Origin: Apoda limacodes
Lineage: Eukaryota > Arthropoda > Insecta > Lepidoptera > Limacodidae
Assembly: GCA_946406115.1 (NCBI GenBank)
Contig: OX291555.1
Span: forward strand, 14,960,001 to 15,024,000
Length of the DNA: 64,000 bases
Direction of reading: 5' to 3'
Shown: positions 33,913 to 46,800 of the stretch, piece after piece
How the letters are laid out: each line of letters starts with the position of its first letter
How positions within the stretch are numbered: the first letter of the stretch is position 1
Made by a program: the position numbers and the translations under genes
Notes under the pieces: generated by a model
Database searches by the model: none
Told to the model about the DNA's origin: nothing
What the model saw: only the letters and a program-made list of their open reading frames with translations

Positions 33913-35670
33913 TCATACGGGGCTACAACGAAGAAGATAAGTTAATTTTGGAACGAAAAGGCAGTGTTTTAAAATCGTAAATGCGATATGAGAATTTAGA
34001 GTTGCAAGTTTGACAGAATGTTTCTCAAAATCTTTTAGTTTTGTATCTAAAATTGGTTTTATAGCATCTTGAAATAAAGGAGCCCCTAGCAGTGAAAGAT
34101 TGTCTTTGTTTCTAACGGATATATTAGGAGCAATTTCTGAAATTTTTTGAATAGCAGATGAAGATGTTTGAATTTCGGGTATATAAATTTCACTTTTTTC
34201 AAAATTGAGCTCTAAACCAATGGCTTTAAACTTTTGAATTAAATTAGACAAATCGTCAAAAACTGTATCAAGCTTTCCCGCTAAGGTTCCATCGTCAAGA
34301 TACCAAACATTTAGTTTCGAATTTAAAGATGAAATAATTGGGTGAATGGCTAAACTAAATAAAGCTGGGCCTAAAGGGTCACCCTGCTGAACTCCAGTTT
34401 CTGAAGATATTAATATGTTTTCATAAATTAAATTTGAAGGGGAGCTATAGCTTTGCCAGACATATGGATAAATTTCAGGATTGTGTTTAAGGACTTCGTT
34501 CAGCAAGGTTACCCTGTCTATTGAATTGAATGCATTTCTGACATCGACTTTTAGTAGTAAATCCATTTCGTTCAATTGTACAAAAGTGCGAACTGAATGA
34601 ACTGCTGCTTCGCATCCGCATCTGCTGCCAAACCCTAGTTGCTTTGGTTGAAATTTGGATCTTAAGGTGGAAACAATGTGCTTGCAAGCGAGTTTAGATG
34701 TTAAACGTCGAAAAGTACAACCAATCGCTATCGGTCGAATGCCTCCATCTTTTTTATTAAAGGCGCAAAGTCTCGCACCATACAGTAATTTAGTAAAAGA
34801 TGGATTCACTTTACCTGATAGCATAAAATTGCATAATTTTGTAACGTCGCTCAAGAGAGACCTGCCAGCATCACCAGCGGATGCACTTATAAGATCTTTT
34901 AAGTGCTGGGGTGTAAGTCCATCTATGCCGGCAGCAGAACCGTTCGAGAACGAGGATATGCTTGCAAGCGTGTCCAAATCTTCAACCTGTAAGAAGGAAT
35001 GAGATAAAGTGGGTGGGTCTGGCATCAAAGAGGATAAATCGATGACAGGATGCTTATCGCGTAGGCCTTTTAGCGTATCATCATTGAAAGGAGCGAGGCA
35101 ATCATCAGAAAATAGCATACGTGTTGCGTTTTTTAAATCACCGTCCATTACTTTGGATTCAACATTTTTTTTCCAATCTGGTTTATGTGTTTTTTTTGGA
35201 TTATTAGAAATAAGGTTTGAAAGTGATACATTTTTCTGAGAATTTTGTTTTAAAGTAGTAGTTAAAGACTGTCCGCTCTCTTTATTTGCATGAAGATGCC
35301 TATATGCAAATGTAAAAAGATTTTGCCAACTTACTAGTGAATTATCTAGAATACATTTATTAATCGTAACAGAAAGAGATTTTGCAATTTGAAGCCTCGC
35401 TCCTCTAGGAATCCTTTTGATAATTGGCAAACATCTTCTTAGATCAGACAAGGTTTTTTCAAAACATGCATCGATGTTGTTTTGAGAAGGAGGAAAGTTA
35501 CAATCAGATGAATTAGTAATGGGAGGAGGCAACGAAAGTGAAATGGTATTTTTGTGACAACGAGATGTGTGTATTTTCAGGCCCTTTTCGGTATTAAATG
35601 ATTTATTTGTAATACAAATGTGACAGCGAAAAACATTTTGTTGATATAGATTCGGGGCAACCGTTGCCAT
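33913..35670 (-). CDS. retrotransposon polyprotein, zinc finger plus reverse transcriptase
   Basis: 585 codons. Residues about 15-39 form a C2H2 finger (CHIC ... H-x4-CH), a target-DNA reader in R2-like elements. The reverse-transcriptase core follows: GGIRPIAIG, motif A LLKVDVRNAFNSIDR with its aspartate, motif B GVQQGDPLGPALFSL, and motif C WYLDDGTLAG with both catalytic aspartates. All key residues are intact. The frame ends at a TGA (33913-33915) after LLRCSPV. The frame resumes without a shift in the next entry, so this looks like one nonsense change in a longer protein, not a natural end. Confidence 0.85.
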   Translation of the reverse strand: MATVAPNLYQQNVFRCHICITNKSFNTEKGLKIHTSRCHKNTISLSLPPPITNSSDCNFPPSQNNIDACFEKTLSDLRRCLPIIKRIPRGARLQIAKSLSVTINKCILDNSLVSWQNLFTFAYRHLHANKESGQSLTTTLKQNSQKNVSLSNLISNNPKKTHKPDWKKNVESKVMDGDLKNATRMLFSDDCLAPFNDDTLKGLRDKHPVIDLSSLMPDPPTLSHSFLQVEDLDTLASISSFSNGSAAGIDGLTPQHLKDLISASAGDAGRSLLSDVTKLCNFMLSGKVNPSFTKLLYGARLCAFNKKDGGIRPIAIGCTFRRLTSKLACKHIVSTLRSKFQPKQLGFGSRCGCEAAVHSVRTFVQLNEMDLLLKVDVRNAFNSIDRVTLLNEVLKHNPEIYPYVWQSYSSPSNLIYENILISSETGVQQGDPLGPALFSLAIHPIISSLNSKLNVWYLDDGTLAGKLDTVFDDLSNLIQKFKAIGLELNFEKSEIYIPEIQTSSSAIQKISEIAPNISVRNKDNLSLLGAPLFQDAIKPILDTKLKDFEKHSVKLATLNSHIAFTILKHCLFVPKLTYLLRCSPV

Positions 35671-36209
35671 TCACAAATTAAAATATTAACTTAAAAAATA
35701 CGTGTAAATGTACTTACCTAAAAAGTTAACTTTAAATATAATAGATTCCTTAAATAAATATAAATAATAATGCAAATATGCGAAATTATAAATTAAAAAT
35801 GAAATATACTAATGAACATGATTTCACATAAGAAAAGATCAAAGTCATTCGAAATGTCATAACAAATTAGAGGTGTCTTCTTGGCGTCTTCAAAAGTCGA
35901 CCACTGCGCAGCTGCAGCACGAAAAATAGCTTCTGTTGCCTAGTTACCAAAAAGTGTCCTCGGCGAAAAATGATGCTCAGAATATGATGATCAGCTGGTA
36001 ATGGAATGAGCGTTGCGCACTGCACATTACATAAAATCTAATAATTGTACACGTACAGGCAGATGTGAAAATTATTTTTAAACTTGGTTTGGGGTTCAAT
36101 TCACGTTAATACATTAAATTTAATATAAATATGTAAAATTTTAAAGTCATCTCTTTGACAGTTTTTTTTTTTTTTTTATTTTATTAATATTATATATGAA
36201 ATAGTCATA

Positions 36210-36580
36210 AGCATACTGAGAATGTGAATAAATCACGATTTTTTGGAAATGTTGGAACGCTCTCGATTTAATAACTCCGAAACTATTAGTTCTACGTACA
36301 AAAAGGATAGGATAATTTTTGTAGAAAATCTAATCCATTAATGGTTTTGACCATTGGATTAGAGTGGAAAAGCTCAATTTTATAAGCTTTAATTTTTACT
36401 CAACCAACTTTTCGCTAAGAGTGATAGTTACTAATACAAGCAAAAACTAAAATAAGGGTCCCTATAAAGGTCCCTCAAGCTCACCCGCCACCCATCACGA
36501 CTTTTTATTTTCTTAAGACTTAAAGATTAACTACAAATTTTCAAAACTCCGGTTTATTTTCCTTCGATTAGTCTAATTTT
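36210..36580 (+). repeat. unclassified repeat, right arm of the inverted pair
   Basis: Inverted relative of 31845-32165: GAATGTGAATAAATCACGAT, ATAACTCCGAAACTATTAGT, TCTACGTACAAAAAGGATAG, CACGACTTTTTATTTTCTTA and TTTTCCTTCGATTAGTCTAA all match the complement of the left arm. It is separated from the retroelement 5' end by about 500 bp that includes a poly-T run at 36163-36178. Confidence 0.7.
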
Positions 36581-37821
36581 ATCGGGCTACATGAGTACGT
36601 TGACGAAACGTGAAATAATTTGTGAAATAAAAATCTGCAATATAATTCTTGTTTGTTATTTACCCTATATACCCTATAATCAACTTCATAAATGACTAGA
36701 TTAAGTGCTCCCCGCGAACAATCTATTACTGTGGGAGCTCTCGATCGGGATAAAAGTGTTATAGTTTTTCTCGGTCCCTACAGCCGTATCTGTGCTAAAA
36801 ATCAAGTTAACAAAATATTCCCATCAGGATAAGAAATACATATATATTTTATTTTCTGTCCAACTGGTATATGACCAAATGCTTTGTTCAACTGGTTATA
36901 CCACGGGTAAGTAAAACTATCCCTGGTCTAACTGTGAAAAAATAAACTAATCTTTTATTTTTAACACCTGCTTATCTTAATTTGTAAATAGCGTGGCTAA
37001 TAGTAATGTATCAGTCTATTAACTATAACTGTAACTATACTTAAGCTTTGTTTACATTGGGACAGACGGCGCTGTGTAAGGTATCTCCGGGTGGACTACA
37101 GGCAAAAAAGGGTCCATGGTTCATCTAGGTGACCTTAGTAGGTGGACCACGAGTACCACGACCAACAAGCGATAATTAAGTATCGAGATACCCTTGACTT
37201 GCAACCCGTTTCCACTTGTCGGATGTCGGGCCCGGATTTTAAACGCCGACCGACTTGACCGACACAGATTTTGTGTAAGCGCCTACAAGAAATGTCGGGT
37301 GTTTTGCAAGGCAAATAATGACCGGTCATTGAACGAAATTCTTTCTGCTTTGCGTCCGAGCTATAGTAAACATTTTAACAATAAAATAAAAACCAATGCT
37401 TTACTAAATCCTTTTACTTTAAATAATAAATATTAACAATTAAAAATATGTCAAAATTAAACATATTTAACACACGATTAAAATATTTTGTGGTATAAAA
37501 GTTACATAATATAACATTTATAGGGCATTTTGTAAAAATGGTTTCCCACTGCTTATCCTATTAAATTTAAGTACTTTGGTTGAGCAGTAGGAATATCTTG
37601 ATAATGTAAGTTTATAACTTGCCGACATAGTGTCATCTCTTTCACGCTCATAAAAAAGTGCCTTATTCCTCGTAATATGACTTTAATAGAGAAATGCTGA
37701 AGTGCGAGAGAAATGGCATAACAAATTGCACGTATAATACATACAAGCCTTCGTTGCATTACGTGAACGTTAACAGATATGTTATTTGGCTAACATATAA
37801 AATTGAAACAGTTGTTTTACT
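36581..37821. other. intergenic downstream of the transporter gene
   Basis: Nothing coding was recognised. The stretch near 37080-37330 is GC-richer and unassigned. The right end should contain the 3' UTR of the minus-strand transporter. Confidence 0.35.
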
Positions 37822-40800
37822 TTACTCCTTCTTTCCCCAAGTAGATTGGATTAAATTTTTTGCATTAGTATAAGTACCTACTATACAAACTACTACGCCA
37901 AATATTATGATGAAAGTGGCTCTCCACAGTCTCCACTTTAACATTCCAAGCCCTGGATCCTCCCAGTCGATCATTAGCTCAATAAAAGCTGGATATATGA
38001 AACCCATGTTGGATAAACAGAAAGATCCAATCTGAAAAAGAAAAAGAAAATAATTGATCTGGAAGCAACTACCGTACGAGTAACTTCTATTATTTTGGCA
38101 AAATAATCCGGGACATAATAGATTCGCCATCTTAAATTTATTTTCCAGGTCTCAAAAAGTATACACAAATACTGAAATTTCAATTTTCGGTCCCATAATA
38201 ACTTCTATTTAAAATTATTATTGAAAAATAAATAAAAACCTTTTCTAGCATTTACTTTTTAGGGTTCCGTAGCCAAATAGCAAACACGTAACCCTTACGA
38301 TTCGTTATGTCTGTCTGTCCATCTGTATGTCCTTTCTTTACTTCCTTACCAGCCTTTATACGTCCCCACTTAGGGAAAGTGCGATTTGGGCCATATCAGC
38401 CATAGTCAATCACGCGAGCCTAGTGCGTATTATGGACTTCACATGGGCACGTCTTTTGGACAGGTATATTTTCCTTTACCTAAAAGCAAGTGGTGTAAAA
38501 AAGACTCATTGATTTCGTGCCGCCCTAGGCTCGAACCTACGCCCCTCAGAACGCGAAGCAACTAGGCCATCACTTTTTTTCACACATCCCATTATGTGAT
38601 ATGTTTGATTGGGTAGATATTTAAAATGCATTCGGACTTATTTGAAGTTTTTTAGTTTCTCCAAGTTACATACATTGCAAGTGTTTGCCTTCAAATTTGA
38701 GAAAATCACTTAATTTAATATTAACCGCGTATTCTCAAAATTTAGAAGAAAATTACAACGATAAATTATTATAAATGGTTACAACACTTTTTTTTCTAAG
38801 CGATTCTATGCGAACCCGTTTAGTTAAACCAGAGATCTGGTGGATAGGGTGATTCATGTGGACGAAGTCGCGGTAGTATGTTAGTCTTACTCACCAGTCC
38901 AATAAAGCTGGAAACGTCAGGGAATGTAATAGCAACTAAAGATATTATTATGACGTGACATGCTCTGTATATTCTCTGCCAATACCAGTGTTTTTCTTCC
39001 GGGTGACGTTGCTTTAGGTAGAACCACATTAGGTCAAATGGAACCCAGAAGTTAAGAGCAAAAGTTACATAAATCATGAGTGCAAGGGACACCTTAAGAG
39101 CATATGGAAATCTGTGGACATAAATAATACATTAATGCCGCGGCCCGCAAACGCGGCATAACCAGGCGGTCGTGAGTACGCGAGTAGTTTATTTTGCGCC
39201 AAAATCATGATTTTCTTAAATCTGCGACGTCACTTTCTTAAGGGATGCCATGGCGACGTCGCCGGCGACGCAAGCATGGCTACCTCTGGCATCCAAAGGT
39301 CGCCAAACAGAGTAGCCATGGCTACTCTTCAGTCAGTTTGACGACGTCGTAGGAATGGACGTAGGGGAGATCGCACTTATTTATCATGTTCGTCGAAGAA
39401 AAATACAAATAGAAAAGAAGAAAAAAAGCTAACTATGGGTTCATCCTTTTATGTCGGATCGCAGCCGAAATGGTGTTTTTTTAAAACTATATAGAGATTA
39501 AAAAAAATATCCTGATAATGTCGGAATAATCATTCGATGCACTATCCCATGAGCACGGACGGTTTTGAATTTCCACGATACATCTTTCGGTATCGAAACT
39601 CATTTTTTCAACGTTACACAAATGTACTAAAATATAAGCGAGCTTCCAAAATGGCGTTCGGTTGGCGACTGAGTAAGTGAGGTGCAGCTTATGCGCATAC
39701 ATTTTAGTGGCGACGTAGCCAGGCTGCCAGAGCATCCCGTCGTCACGTAGGGAGCCGTAAATCGTGGCTACGCTTCCAAATTAGCGACGTTGCCAAAGCG
39801 TCGCCAAATGAGTGAGAGCCGATACATTTCTAAATGAATTATTTGGATACGTAGCTGGCGACGTCGCCATGGCATCCCGGTGCGGAAGAGCTCTTATTAA
39901 AAACTATATCTTTCGATTAAAATAATTATATCTTAAATCAAAGCCAGTGATATGTTCGGTTAAGATAATATTGTTTTGAATTAGAGAAAATAATAATTTT
40001 AACATTATTTGTTAGAATCTTGTCTCAAAATCTGATATTTAAAGCTGAACTCTTGTTATAGTCGAAACAAATAAAAATATTTAACATTTTCTTTGAATTA
40101 AGCAGCTAGTATCGCTTTGATTTTTAAAACTGAATGTACCACATCACTGTCCTTCATAGGATTTCGTTTTGGATTTCAATTTTAAATAATTGTTTATTGT
40201 AGGGTTTTGTGCGTCAAATTAGTATCAGTTTATGCAAGAAACCTAAAGCTCGTGGCCCAGTCGCATTCGTCTATCTGAAACGATACGCGAAGTTAAGCAA
40301 CGTCGACCGTGGTCAGTACTTGGATGGGTGACCGCTTAGCGGCACACTTTTCTTTCTTCCATGTTTCAGAAGGATCGTTAAATAGTCGTAACAAATTATA
40401 ATTAAACACAACACCGTGTATAATCAGCTAAAGGAGAGAATAGCTACTAAGCTCGACAAACGTTCCGCCAAGTCATAGAAAGGCAGTGCGGTAGACCTGA
40501 CCCTATATGCCCAAGCCTCCAGAAAAGAGGCCTGTGCCTCTCCAGTAGAGGGCACTAGCTCGACAAACGTCCGCCAAGACAAACTGTCAGTGCGGTAGAC
40601 TGACTCTCTATATGGCCCAGGCCTCAAGAAAGGAGGCGTAAGGGCTCTTTTAAAAACTTTATTTAATCTTGATGGATAACTATGTAATTTTGGACCGAAA
40701 CGTTTTTTGTTTTAAACTAAAATACAATGTTATTAATTTAAGAGCTGCCGTAGTCAAGTTAAGAGCGCTATTCTCTTGTGTGAACAAGAAATATCTTCCG

Positions 40801-43800
40801 TGCAATAACACTCGAAGTTCTACGCCCAAGAAAACTAAATGTTTCAAATAAAGAAGCATATTTTTCTTTAATGAATTAATTATTGCTTCAAACTGATAGA
40901 GTTTTATTTACTGGTTCAAAGAAATTTGATCTTGTGTTAACTTCATATTATTTTAAATATTTAAGAGAAATAATATCTTGGATGAAGCAAATATTCGTTG
41001 GTGCATATATGAAACGATATTCTCTTGGCTCAACTTATTTTTTTTTACCGAGTCCGGTTATGCTGAGTTGTGGCCAAGGTTTATATAGTGCTTTTATTAA
41101 ACATGTGTGTACAAAAACTAATAATATTGACGACTGTATTGACAATAATAAAAAAAGTTAAGGTAATTTAGCCGCCGGCGCCTTGTTGTTCAAATGTCGA
41201 TTTCTTTTTTATTTTTTTTTTAATTTATTTTAATCGTGCAGCGCTCTAGCAGTCAAATATAAAACTTGCGTGTCGCTCTCTGATACTGTACTGCAAGTAG
41301 GATTTATCCCAAAGAAGCTTGGCAAAATATGGTAGTTTATCGTAGCATGTTTAAGAAAAAATAATTTGCTTATTGCATCGCTTTTAGGTTTTTTCGTATT
41401 AAATTTTATTAAGGTTATCGTAATAAACTAGCATCAATATTTCTTAACATAAAAAGTGAATAGAAAGTAAAAAAAAAACACACTTACGGCGAAAATGGGA
41501 AGTTCAATGTAACAGGTGACTTTGCACTTTCACCGAATCCCCAGTATCCAAAAAACCCAACGATCAAAACCAATAATATAACAACAGACATGCCTGAAAC
41601 GTTCAATTAGTTAATAAAATACATGAAAGTATATAGAATACTTAAAACCTCCATTAAAGTTCATTCATGTTATATAGGAGTGAGTTAAACTGGGCGTCAC
41701 TATTTCTCACGTCGGAGCGGGTTGTCCTGATTTTTGTCTCGTGGATCGATTGAGAGACTATTTGATGATTTTTGTCTTGATTCCCACATAAATAGACATT
41801 TCCCACTGCATTGTTGCAGGGCACAAGGCTGTAGCCGTGCCATGGGGCGACTTGATTTTTGACAAAGAGGAAGCTTGAAGGACTTTTAATTCTGCGCAAA
41901 CAAAGCCGATGGTAAAGTCTAGTTGTAATATAATTTTATGTTAAAGCATACCTCCGGCAAGCACTATTTTGAATTGTTTTGGATTAGTCATGTAGTTTTC
42001 TATAGGCATGGTGACTCCAACGCCTTCCATGCTGAAGACAGTTACTCCAATAAACTCAAAGAGACCTTCCATCGACTTGTAGTTTGGAAAATCCAGCACT
42101 GACTTGTGTTCAGGAGTCTCACAAGCATAGTAGACAGTTGCACCTGCGACCAGAACTAAAAAAACAAAAGCATTTTTACTCAATTTTGATCACTAGCCAA
42201 CTATGTCAAAACCAAAGGAGGAGTTGTATATAGTATTATGTATATGTAATAGTAGTTTGTTTAACTGTAAGGGAAAACACAGTACATCCCTTTCAGCATT
42301 GTTTGGCTATGAGTATAAATAAATCTAAATTTCAGTTCGCATTTAGCCAGCAATCGCGCCACGCGATTCAACAAATTATTTAGCAAATAAATTAGTTTAG
42401 CATTTTCATAGCAAGTATATTTAGATTCAGTAAGACTTTCTTTATTGTTAACACTTAATAATCGTGAACCTATTACTTGTACAATAGCAGTTTATCTGAT
42501 TTGAAAGAATTGTATACTAGTAACACATAAGATACCTAGATGTTAGATTTATAACTTTAATAGGTCCTCTAGCAGGCCAGTTGCCCCCTCTTTTAAGAGT
42601 GCGTTACATAATATATGGCTTCTTAATTAATTTTCAATAATCTGTAAAAATAAACTTGCCTATGAAGATATCTGCAACAATCGAAAAAGGCGCCAGGTAC
42701 TTCAAAGTAAGTATCATAGTTATTAATACACATGGAAGTATAAGACATGCTATGTACGCCCTGATAGACATGTTCATGGAATCATTAACTTCGTCAGTTT
42801 TATCTACCAGCTGCTTGATGGTCCTCGCTATCACTACTTGGTAGACGCAGCAGGAACCAAACAAATCTATGCCAATTGTGACATCAACGGCATATCTGAA
42901 AGAATTAACATTTTATGTTATAGTGTTTGGGGAAAATAATGGTACAAAATCTTGCCATTTCTAAGGTCTGGCACAGAATAAATAATAGTACAAAGGCCGA
43001 TGATAGTGCTACGCGGTTCAGCAGAACGATTGGCCGGAGCAGCGGTGGAACGCTGTTCCGAATTCGTAGCGTAGTTGCCTAGGTTTGATTCATCGTCATA
43101 CAGCCAACCGGCTTTTGGTTTGACAAATATAGCACAATTTAAGTTTGAGTTTAACAAGTTTACAAAAGTGATCTCATCGTTTCCAAGACCCTGATTATTC
43201 TCTTCTTGAAGATATACTCTTCTCCTCATAACCAATACTCTACATATAATCCCTAGGTTAAACGTCAGTTTAACATGTGGTTCATTCTACAAACAAAGCG
43301 TTTGCCGGAGAAAGTTACTCTTCAACCGCACTGTGCGTCAGCGAAAGATAACTTCACCAGTTAGGTTATGAGGTGTAAGTATGAACTTCTTGCCAATGGC
43401 CAGCGTTGCGATGGTAGCAAAATTAGCTATGGGCAATGAATGAAACGCCCATAAATTACGTGAGGTGATTTTCTGCTTACGCCCACGTAATTTATAGACG
43501 CTCCTCAACAAACAAAATCCTTATAACACAACCCATTATACAAACGCTAGAACACACGGAATTGTAAACTGTTCTAACAGCTCGTCTCGAAGCTAAGCCA
43601 AAAGGGTGAAGCAGTTATCTACATGTACCAACTAGAGACCAACATACAAAGGCTGCTGGCAAGCGTGCTAGACCAACACATCTTGCAACATGTTTCTTTT
43701 TGACACATGTTTTTAACACATATTTTAAGAAACAATGGTTTAATCAAAACGAACTTGCTGCTGCAGTAAAGATAAATCAGGACTAATAACAATATTGTGG

Positions 43801-46800
43801 GGTGGCACTCCAAAATAAAGCGTTACATTAGGCATAGACATCCTACTCTCTTTCATATCATTGATGTTTTGAAAAATGAAATAGGAATAAATGACAAATT
43901 CTCTAAGAAAAGCAAAAATAACATGGAGATTGAAGAGTAAATTATTTAATTCTACCATAAAACTTTAAACACAAAAGAAAATAACAGTTGGCTATCTTAA
44001 AATTATTGTGCCGTTCTTATTTTGCCTTTAAAAGTTTAATTTTTTGTCACATTGTTTCATTTTTTTTTCATTTCAATTATGTTTTTTTTAAATTAAAAAC
44101 GGAAATCAAAGATATTTTTGTTTTAATTGGTAGGTAACTGGTTTCGAAAAAAGAAGTAATGTTCTTATTTGGAAACCGGGTTTCGGTAGAAAAAATATTT
44201 TTCTTTTTTGGAAACCAGTTTCGAAACTTGGTTTCGAAAGCGGCCGAAGGGAATAAAATGTAGCTAAGGGGACTTAGGAATAGTTATTTTAGTCTACTCC
44301 TTCCTCTTTATAATATTAGTAGGTACAGAAGATTACCTTAAGCATTTACTGAACTTCCTCAACTTGACGAAAGGGCACGTCTCAAGAGCAGCTTGTGCAA
44401 GATCTGGGTACGACAGTGCTGGTACTTGGATCCGACCATAGATCCTTTGAGCTGATTGCACCAATACCTATTTAAAAAAAGGTATGTTAGCTTAACTCAA
44501 GAGCAAGGTTATTAGTTTACACTGTTTACAATCACAGGTGATTTATTTTCTGACTTACAATCACATTATATAATTATGTACTGCAATGTACGTTTAACGG
44601 CTGCTATCATGAACCAAAAATGTATCACAGATTAAATTTCAATTAATGGGTGGGTTTATTTCCCATTATTTCACTCATAGGCTGCGCATTACAAACCGAG
44701 ACGTAGGTGAGGGCGTAATTCAGTTGAGTGTGTTTATGAGCAAAGTTCACGATTGTCATACCACTGTTTTCAATACACTTGAAGGACAGTAAATACTTAT
44801 ATAAGTGTAATAATAGTAAATTGTTTTATATGACTATGAATGGAATGGAAAAAGTGCATGACACACACACACCCATTGTTTTTTATTTGTAGGCTATGAA
44901 AACTGGAAACGGTGCAGTAGTGGCTGCTTTATGCTTTATAAGCAATTGTTGAAAATTAAAAAAAAAACTATAAATTAAAAGGCACTGGTGCGATAATTTC
45001 CGCAGCAGGGCGATAAGAACGCTATTAGGATGCTGAAAACGATGTAAATAAAGGCTGATTTATAAGCAACTGTATTGAAAAATAAGTTAGATTTAAAAGA
45101 AACTTACAAGCATACAGTAGGCCACAAATAGACCTAATATAATACACAGAACTAATGAGGAGATCAGGCCATTCCCCATGAAAGCTTCGTGCATCGCCAG
45201 AATACCTCCTCCAAGGCAGCTTTTAATAAGATGACCTATGGACTCTATAACACTGTAATATAATTAAAAGTGTTTAGTATTTACACGTTACATAAAACGG
45301 ATCATTTGTTTCTTATGAAGATTTCGTAAGAAAATCGCGTATCATTTCGGTAGTTCTTATTAATGGAATTGATCTCTACAAAAAAGTAATTTAAAAAAAA
45401 ATTAATCGACTTCAAAGCTAAAAGGGAGAAATAAAAGTTTTATCTTTTAAGAATCCTAAATTAAATATGCCAACTATATTTTTTGAGGTTGGTGCCAGCG
45501 TTGATATTTGGAATAAACGTAGTATGCGGTACGAGTACTGTTGAATACGCCAGATATACCGCCTTCTACCGGAACCACGGCGATGAGCATCGAACCCGCC
45601 CGAACTGCGGCGGTGTTTGGTGCAAACGCGTCCTAAGGCGATAACAGCGAGAGCGTAATCCGAATAGTCATAGGTGTTACGATGATTTTTGATTGAATAG
45701 CTGCACTTTGTTATAGTACGAAGCAAGCCGCTTTGCACAGTAATAGTAGGGACCAAAATAGGCGTTTTTTTTTGCCGCAGCAGCAAAAGTTTTACCCTAA
45801 GAAATAGACAGGCCGCCTCTCCCCAAACAAATTTTTAATAGTCATTTATGATAAAACAAAAATTAATCAACGTGATTTTGGTGTATGACGTTTGTGGTTT
45901 TTTCGAATTTGGGAATATTTTTAATTAAAGTTAAACGCATGCAGGCTATAACATGCAACAACTAACTCTAAAAACCATAGCACCGCGTGGCATTTTTCCG
46001 TTGTTTTCCAGGGAAAAAATCAATCGATATGATTTAATATGACTTCTGACAACTTCTGCAACACATGTTAAAAATAAATCCAACAATTTCGATTTGGTTT
46101 TAATTTCTATATTCAAAACACATATATCTAAAATAAAAAACACTAACTTTAGAAATTCTTTAACTTGAATGGACATATTATTTTTCTACCACTTTTCTCC
46201 AAAAATTGTTTTACATTTATTTATTTTTAATATATACCCTTGTTTAAATATAATTTTATATTTATAAAAAAATATATTATACTGAACATAAAATAGACAT
46301 TTGATTATCGAAATCCATGGAGATATTAAATTTGTATTTTTTGTATGGCAGGGTTGGGTAGGTTGTAGGTTGTAGTTGGCATATTAAATTTAGATATCTT
46401 AAAAGTAAAACTTTTATTACTACTTATTTAGTTATTTATTATATAAAATATATTTTGAAGTCGGTTTCATTTTTTAAATTACTTTTTATGTCTTATTTTT
46501 TTTATTTCATTTGTAATTGAAACTAATTGCTTCATAATTTTTCGAGTACTTTTACTTAATTATTATTTGTCTTTTACGTGTTGTTTTAGATGAAATTCTT
46601 TTACAATCCGACTTATAGTTTTTGAGATATGCGCGGACAAACATACAAACATACGTACATACATACAAACTACACTCATGTTTACACATGTTTAGAAGCT
46701 AGTATAGACCAACATATACAAAAACTGTGCAGTTCTGTTAATATTACCTATGCATACATACGGGCCCACTTGATATCCTCCTTTTTTTTAAAGTCGGTTA

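Larger units (their letters stand above)
32718..35690 (-). mobile_element. non-LTR retrotransposon with restriction-like endonuclease
   Basis: The element body runs from near 35690 down to a poly(A) tract (poly-T on the plus strand, about 32721-32739) and uses an AATAAA near 32753-32758 on the minus strand. It holds the two coding blocks listed next. No gag-like first ORF, LTRs or apurinic endonuclease were seen. The order zinc finger, reverse transcriptase, CCHC-type knuckle, PD-x-D nuclease is that of early-branching non-LTR clades (R2, R4, Hero-like). Which clade it belongs to is not settled here. Confidence 0.8.

Noticed and set aside
34655..35239. Plus-strand open frames inside the retrotransposon
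   Set aside because: They are antisense shadows of the reverse-transcriptase frame and lack motifs.
40669..41161. Two plus-strand frames in a transporter intron
   Set aside because: No recognisable domain, AT-rich codons and no splice structure; chance frames are more likely.
45418..45786. Minus-strand open frame of 122 codons next to a transporter exon
   Set aside because: No similarity to the transporter, no splice phase fit and low-complexity Arg-rich composition; taken as intron.
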